Positions 4,351-7,600 of a stretch of DNA of 7,600 nucleotides are shown here, piece after piece. The position numbers were made by a program, and so were the translations under genes. Every line of letters begins with the position of its first letter. The first letter of the stretch is position 1. Under the pieces are notes generated by a model that was not told where the DNA came from, searched no databases, and worked only from the letters and a program-made list of their open reading frames with translations. The stretch comes from Planctomycetota bacterium (GTDB lineage: Bacteria; Planctomycetota; Brocadiia; SM23-32). The DNA is taken from positions 1-7,600 of the forward strand of contig JAUVVP010000072.1 in NCBI GenBank assembly GCA_030604585.1, in the 5' to 3' direction.

Positions 4351-7221
4351 CCCCAGAGGGCCGCGGGCCGGCGTGAAGCCGGCGCAGTGCTTGTGCTGGC
4401 CCTGGCCTGCTGCATCTTCTTCTGGAAGGCGGTCACCCTCCGGGGCGTCTTCTTCCACTATGACCACGCCCTTCAGAACTTCCCCTACCGGCAGTTCTTC
4501 GCCGAGGGCCTGCGCCAGGGGCACCTGCCGCTCTGGACCGGGGACATCTTCTGCGGCTTTCCGCTCTTCGCCGAGAGCCAGGGCAACGCCCTCTATCCGC
4601 CTTTCCTGGTCCTGTTCGGGCTCTTCGAGCCCTGGGTGGCCTACAACTACTACACGGTGCTGCACTTCCTGCTGGCGGGGATTTTCACCTACGTGCTGGC
4701 CCGCGTGATGCGCGTGGGCCGGGCCGGGGCAGTCCTGGCGGGCATCTGCTACATGCTGGCGGGTCCGTTGCTGTTCCACGCCCACCACACCAACATCGTG
4801 GTAGGCATCTGCTGGCTGCCGCTGCTGCTGGCGTTCCTGGAGCTAACTGTCCGTCGCCGCACGGCTCTGCCGCTTCTGGGCTTCGCCGCCGCAACGGCGG
4901 CCCTGATCCTGGGGGCGCAGCCGCAATATACGCTCTACTGCGGCCTGGTCTGCGGCCTGTTTCTCTTGTTTCGGCTGCACCTTACGGAGCTTACGGGAGG
5001 GCGGGCCCGCAGCTCCGCCGTGATCCTGGCCTGGGCCGGCTGCGCGGCGATGCTGGCACTGCTGCTGTCGGCGGTTCAGGTCCTGCCCCTTTTGGAGCTG
5101 GTCGGTCACACCAGCCGAGGTGCGGCCGGAGCTGCCGGATTGAGGTCAAGCTCGGGCGTCCCGGGCAACCTGCTGACCGTCTTCCTGCCGCACTACTTCG
5201 GCTCGCCCGGCCTGGGCAGCTACTGGGGGAACCTGGAGGTCGGCTTCTACAGCGAGCTGACGCTGTTCGTCGGCGTGGCGCCGCTCTTTCTGGCCATCCT
5301 GGGCGCCCTGACGCACAGGAGCCGCCGGGCGCTCCTGTTCATCGGCCTCGGGGCCTTCGCCTTCATCTTCTCGCTGGGCTCCGCCGGCGCCCTGTCCGGC
5401 GTGTTCGCTTACCTGCCCGTGTTCGGTTCGTCGCGGTTCCCGCAGCGCTTTGCGTTCGTGACGGCCCTGTGCGTGGCGATGCTGGCAGGGATGGGGCTGG
5501 AGCAGTTGCTTGGGGCGGCCGGGAGGCGGCGCGTGCGCCGGGCGGCGGTGGCCTCGGTCGCCGTGGTCCTGGTGCTCGCCACGCTCTGCCTGGCGGTGGC
5601 CGCCGCAGGCCAGGCGCACCTGATGCGCATGGGAAAGGAGCAGTTGGCGGCCGCCCTGCCCCTGGGCCGGTTCGAGCTGGAGGTCGTCTGGCGACACCTG
5701 CACCAGACGCTGCCCGCCGACATATGGCGGCTGGTGGCGGTGGCCGTCGCCGGCACGGTCACGATGCTCCTCTGTGCCCGCCGCGTCCTGCCGGCCTGGA
5801 TCGCAGCCGGCCTCTGGTGCGGACTGATCTTCGGCGACCTGGCCTGGTCGGGCCGCGATTTCAACGTCGTGACCGGGCCGTCCATCTACCTGGAGCCGCC
5901 CGCGCTGGCCCGGGCCCTGAAGGAACTCGACCCGGGGCGCATATTCCGCTACCGCCATTACGATGAGGTGGCCCCCGAGCGTCACGCCGGCCTGTACCCC
6001 TTCACCCAGGGATGGGGCCTGGACACGGACCGTTATGCCTCCTGCCTGGACACGCTGCCTCACAACGCGAACCTCCTGTGGGGCATCCCGTCGGTGAACG
6101 GGTTCTCGCCCCTGCAAACGCTGCCGCTCAAGACCTTGCTGGGGCGGCCGGGCAACCTGTCCACGCTGATCGAGTTCGAACTCTCCCCGGCGCTGAACCT
6201 GCTGGGCGCCCGCTACATCCTCAGCCCGCGGGACCAACTCCCAGGGAATCTCACCCATCTCAGGAAGGTAGCGGGCATCAACATCTTCCGCAACGAGGAT
6301 GGCCTTCCGCGCGCTTTCATCGTGCACAAGGCGCTGCCGTCGGTTGACGACAAACACACCGTGAAGGCCCTCAGGGACGAGGGCTTCGACCATCGGAGCC
6401 GGCTCTTCATACACGATGCGCGGCAGCGGCCCCTCGCTGGCGAGCCCGGCCGAGCGGATGAAGATGAGTTCGCCCGCATCACCGAAGACACACATGACAG
6501 CATCGCGATTACGGCCCGCCTGAACCGGCCGGGGTATCTGGTGCTGGCCGACCAATACTACCCCGGCTGGCAGGTGGAGGTGGACGGGGCGGCTGCGGAA
6601 CTGCTTCGAGTGGACTACCTGCTCAAGGGCGTGCGCCTGGACGCGGGGGAGCACCGGGTCCGCTTTAGCTTCCGGCCGCGCAGCTTCCGGCTGGGGTGCC
6701 TGGCCTCTTTGTGCGCGCTCGTGGTGCTCGGCGTCGGCATCGCGCTCACTTGCAGGGGCCGGCGGCTGCCTGGTGCCGGAGGGCCCGACTCAAGCGACCA
6801 GATGGGGCGTCCGTACGGGCGAGCGACGGCCGTGCTGGTGGTGCTGACCTGCGTGCTCTTTCTGGCCCTCGGGGCGCTGCTGTGCGCCTCGGTCTGGCGG
6901 CGTCTGCCCCGCCAGTTGGGGCCCCGCCGCTATGTCGTGGCCAAGGCCATAAGGATGGCCGCCGGCCTGGGCATTGACGACCGCCCGTTGGCGGCCTACG
7001 CAGCATTGCGAGACGTCACCCGGTGGTGGCCGGAGAACCCCAGGCTCAGGTATATGCTGGCGGCAAGAGCCAACGAAGCCGTGCGGGACCTTCTGAACGC
7101 GGGCCGTGCCGAAGAGGCGGGGGCGATCGCGGTGGAAGTGATGGAGATGGCCCCGCAAGAGGCCCGGGAGATGGCGCCCGTGTTGATGAGGCTGGCTGCG
7201 CGCGCGGAGCGCGTGCCGTAG
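4306..7221 (+). CDS. YfhO-family polytopic membrane protein (GT-C glycosyltransferase-like)
   Basis: A 971-residue integral membrane protein. A low-complexity, basic-ending tail (1-25) precedes the first membrane helix (about 26-46). The long outside loop carries HYDHALQNFPYRQFF (Asp53) and LRQGHLPLW...GFPLFAE...NALYP. An acidic residue in this first loop is the usual catalytic feature of lipid-linked sugar-using GT-C enzymes. About ten more membrane segments follow to residue 515, with the family-like RFPQRF at 377-382. Residues 516-790 form a large soluble, probably extracytoplasmic, domain ending in YLVLADQYYPGWQVEVDG (744-761) and a GEHRVRFSF strand, typical of YfhO C-termini. Two more helices lie at about 796-817 and 841-865, then a roughly 105-residue helical tail. 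YfhO proteins are linked to glycosylation of surface polymers (lipoteichoic acid in Bacillus and Listeria), but the substrate here is unknown. No glycan genes are adjacent. The start follows from the ribosome binding site at 4297. Confidence 0.85.
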   Translation: MAASAMAASAMAASAPQRAAGRREAGAVLVLALACCIFFWKAVTLRGVFFHYDHALQNFPYRQFFAEGLRQGHLPLWTGDIFCGFPLFAESQGNALYPPFLVLFGLFEPWVAYNYYTVLHFLLAGIFTYVLARVMRVGRAGAVLAGICYMLAGPLLFHAHHTNIVVGICWLPLLLAFLELTVRRRTALPLLGFAAATAALILGAQPQYTLYCGLVCGLFLLFRLHLTELTGGRARSSAVILAWAGCAAMLALLLSAVQVLPLLELVGHTSRGAAGAAGLRSSSGVPGNLLTVFLPHYFGSPGLGSYWGNLEVGFYSELTLFVGVAPLFLAILGALTHRSRRALLFIGLGAFAFIFSLGSAGALSGVFAYLPVFGSSRFPQRFAFVTALCVAMLAGMGLEQLLGAAGRRRVRRAAVASVAVVLVLATLCLAVAAAGQAHLMRMGKEQLAAALPLGRFELEVVWRHLHQTLPADIWRLVAVAVAGTVTMLLCARRVLPAWIAAGLWCGLIFGDLAWSGRDFNVVTGPSIYLEPPALARALKELDPGRIFRYRHYDEVAPERHAGLYPFTQGWGLDTDRYASCLDTLPHNANLLWGIPSVNGFSPLQTLPLKTLLGRPGNLSTLIEFELSPALNLLGARYILSPRDQLPGNLTHLRKVAGINIFRNEDGLPRAFIVHKALPSVDDKHTVKALRDEGFDHRSRLFIHDARQRPLAGEPGRADEDEFARITEDTHDSIAITARLNRPGYLVLADQYYPGWQVEVDGAAAELLRVDYLLKGVRLDAGEHRVRFSFRPRSFRLGCLASLCALVVLGVGIALTCRGRRLPGAGGPDSSDQMGRPYGRATAVLVVLTCVLFLALGALLCASVWRRLPRQLGPRRYVVAKAIRMAAGLGIDDRPLAAYAALRDVTRWWPENPRLRYMLAARANEAVRDLLNAGRAEEAGAIAVEVMEMAPQEAREMAPVLMRLAARAERVP

Positions 7222-7225
7222 AAGA

Positions 7226-7254
7226 TTGAAAGGCTGCCCCCGGTCGCCTATAAT
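7226..7254 (+). promoter_or_regulatory. Sigma-70-type promoter of the tRNA-Gln/tRNA-Glu unit
   Basis: TTGAAA (7226-7231), a 17-bp spacer and a perfect TATAAT (7249-7254). Transcription would start near 7261, about 6 bases before tRNA-Gln. It begins 4 bases after the stop of the membrane protein, so the tRNAs are probably transcribed independently of it. Both boxes stand out in this GC-rich sequence. Confidence 0.85.
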
Positions 7255-7266
7255 GGCGCGGTGCGT

Positions 7267-7340
7267 TGAGGAATGGTGTAACGGCAACACAGCTGACTCT
7301 GGATCAGCCATTCCAGGTTCGAATCCTGGTTCCTCAGCCA
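7267..7340 (+). tRNA. tRNA-Gln (anticodon CTG)
   Basis: A complete 74-base cloverleaf with encoded CCA (7338-7340). The acceptor TGAGGAA pairs fully with TTCCTCA. The D stem is GTGT/ACAC, and the anticodon stem GCTGA/TCAGC holds the loop CTCTGGA with anticodon CTG at 7299-7301 after the conserved T33. The T arm is CCAGG-TTCGAAT-CCTGG. The U1-A72 first pair and G73 are typical of bacterial tRNA-Gln. C34 restricts decoding to CAG, the preferred Gln codon in GC-rich genomes, so another isoacceptor must read CAA. It is cotranscribed with tRNA-Glu, 15 bases downstream. Confidence 0.96.
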
Positions 7341-7355
7341 CACATTCGCAGCGAT

Positions 7356-7433
7356 GGCCCCATCGTCTAGCCCGGTCCAGGACGCCGGACTCTCATTCCG
7401 GTAACAGGGGTTCAAATCCCCTTGGGGCTACCA
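7356..7433 (+). tRNA. tRNA-Glu (anticodon CTC)
   Basis: A complete 78-base cloverleaf with encoded CCA (7431-7433). The acceptor GGCCCCA pairs with TGGGGCT, the terminal pair being a G-U wobble. The D arm is GTCT/GGAC with an 11-base loop. The anticodon stem CCGGA/TCCGG carries the loop CTCTCAT with anticodon CTC at 7392-7394. The T arm is AGGGG-TTCAAAT-CCCCT. The anticodon reads GAG only, so a second tRNA-Glu for GAA is expected elsewhere. It shares a promoter with tRNA-Gln upstream and is followed 7 bases later by a terminator-like hairpin. Confidence 0.96.
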
Positions 7434-7440
7434 TACAGCT

Positions 7441-7475
7441 AGGGGCGCGGGCTATGGCTCGCGCCCCTTCCATTT
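7441..7475 (+). terminator. Intrinsic terminator-like hairpin after tRNA-Glu
   Basis: AGGGGCGCGGGC pairs with GCTCGCGCCCCT (7441-7452 with 7457-7468) around a TATG loop, giving a 12-bp stem with one G-T pair. The sequence after it (TCCATTT) is only moderately T-rich, so termination may be incomplete. Its place at the end of the tRNA pair supports the call. Confidence 0.7.
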
Positions 7476-7544
7476 GGGGACGCTCCGCCACAATCCCATC
7501 GCTGGGAATGCCACAAATGGCAGCATTTCCGGGCCCTTCGCGCC
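7476..7544. other. Short non-coding spacer with imperfect inverted repeat
   Basis: No gene is visible. TGCCA-CAAA-TGGCA at 7509-7522 lies inside a longer imperfect inverted repeat (about 7505-7530, GGAATGC against GCATTTCC). It ends about 15 bp before the next promoter, where a regulator could bind; no known operator is recognised. Confidence 0.35.
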
Positions 7545-7573
7545 TTGACAAAAACGCAGAACTGGCCTACGAT
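7545..7573 (+). promoter_or_regulatory. Sigma-70-type promoter reading out of the window
   Basis: A perfect TTGACA (7545-7550), a 17-bp spacer and TACGAT (7568-7573), which is TATAAT with two changes. Transcription would start near 7580, leaving at least 20 bases of leader before the window ends. The product is not visible. Confidence 0.75.
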
Positions 7574-7600
7574 TGTGCAGAGGTAGCCATACCTATCAAC

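Noticed and set aside
4165..4788. 207-codon antisense frame with a CRCGH repeat
   Set aside because: The repeat is just the reverse of the MAASA triplication, and the rest mirrors the YfhO-like gene.
5146..6654. 502-codon antisense frame opposite the membrane protein
   Set aside because: The + strand frame has clear membrane helices and family motifs; the antisense translation is Arg/Gln/Gly/His-rich shadow sequence.

Overview
The window is a GC-rich stretch of bacterial chromosome with every recognisable gene on the + strand. The GC content, the stand-alone adenosylcobalamin-type ribonucleotide reductase, the very large YfhO-type membrane protein and the palindrome-rich intergenic DNA suggest an uncultured Planctomycetota-like or related lineage. 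That placement is inference; no rRNA or lineage marker is present.

Positions 1-3411 look like one operon, or a run of coupled genes. The first is the 3' end of a putative lipoprotein (GNA1162/DUF799-like). Then come tsaB (tRNA t6A modification), a 57-bp gap, a UspA-type universal stress protein, and a class II ribonucleotide reductase (nrdJ). Two junctions are four-base ATGA stop/start overlaps (446-449 and 1669-1672), so translational coupling is likely.

Positions 3412-4305 (about 0.9 kb) hold no convincing gene. The first two thirds are a tandem array of 65-115-bp units, each carrying two or three hairpins. The array starts within about 20 bp of the nrdJ stop. A separate GAA-triloop hairpin and two related TCCCGC/GCGGGA palindromes follow. 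This is the most unusual part of the window and resembles a REP/BIME-type cluster. No transposase is visible nearby.

Positions 4306-7221 encode one 971-residue polytopic membrane protein of the YfhO/GT-C type. It starts with a 15-bp tandem triplication that repeats the start codon, and it ends with an extra helical, TPR-like tail.

Positions 7226-7468 form a compact tRNA transcription unit: a near-consensus promoter, tRNA-Gln(CTG), tRNA-Glu(CTC) and a terminator-like hairpin. A second strong promoter at 7545-7573 points out of the window to an unseen gene.

Most of the window is ordinary housekeeping DNA. I see no defence, CRISPR, phage or biosynthetic system in it. The structured repeat array is the only candidate for something undescribed, and its function cannot be settled from sequence alone.
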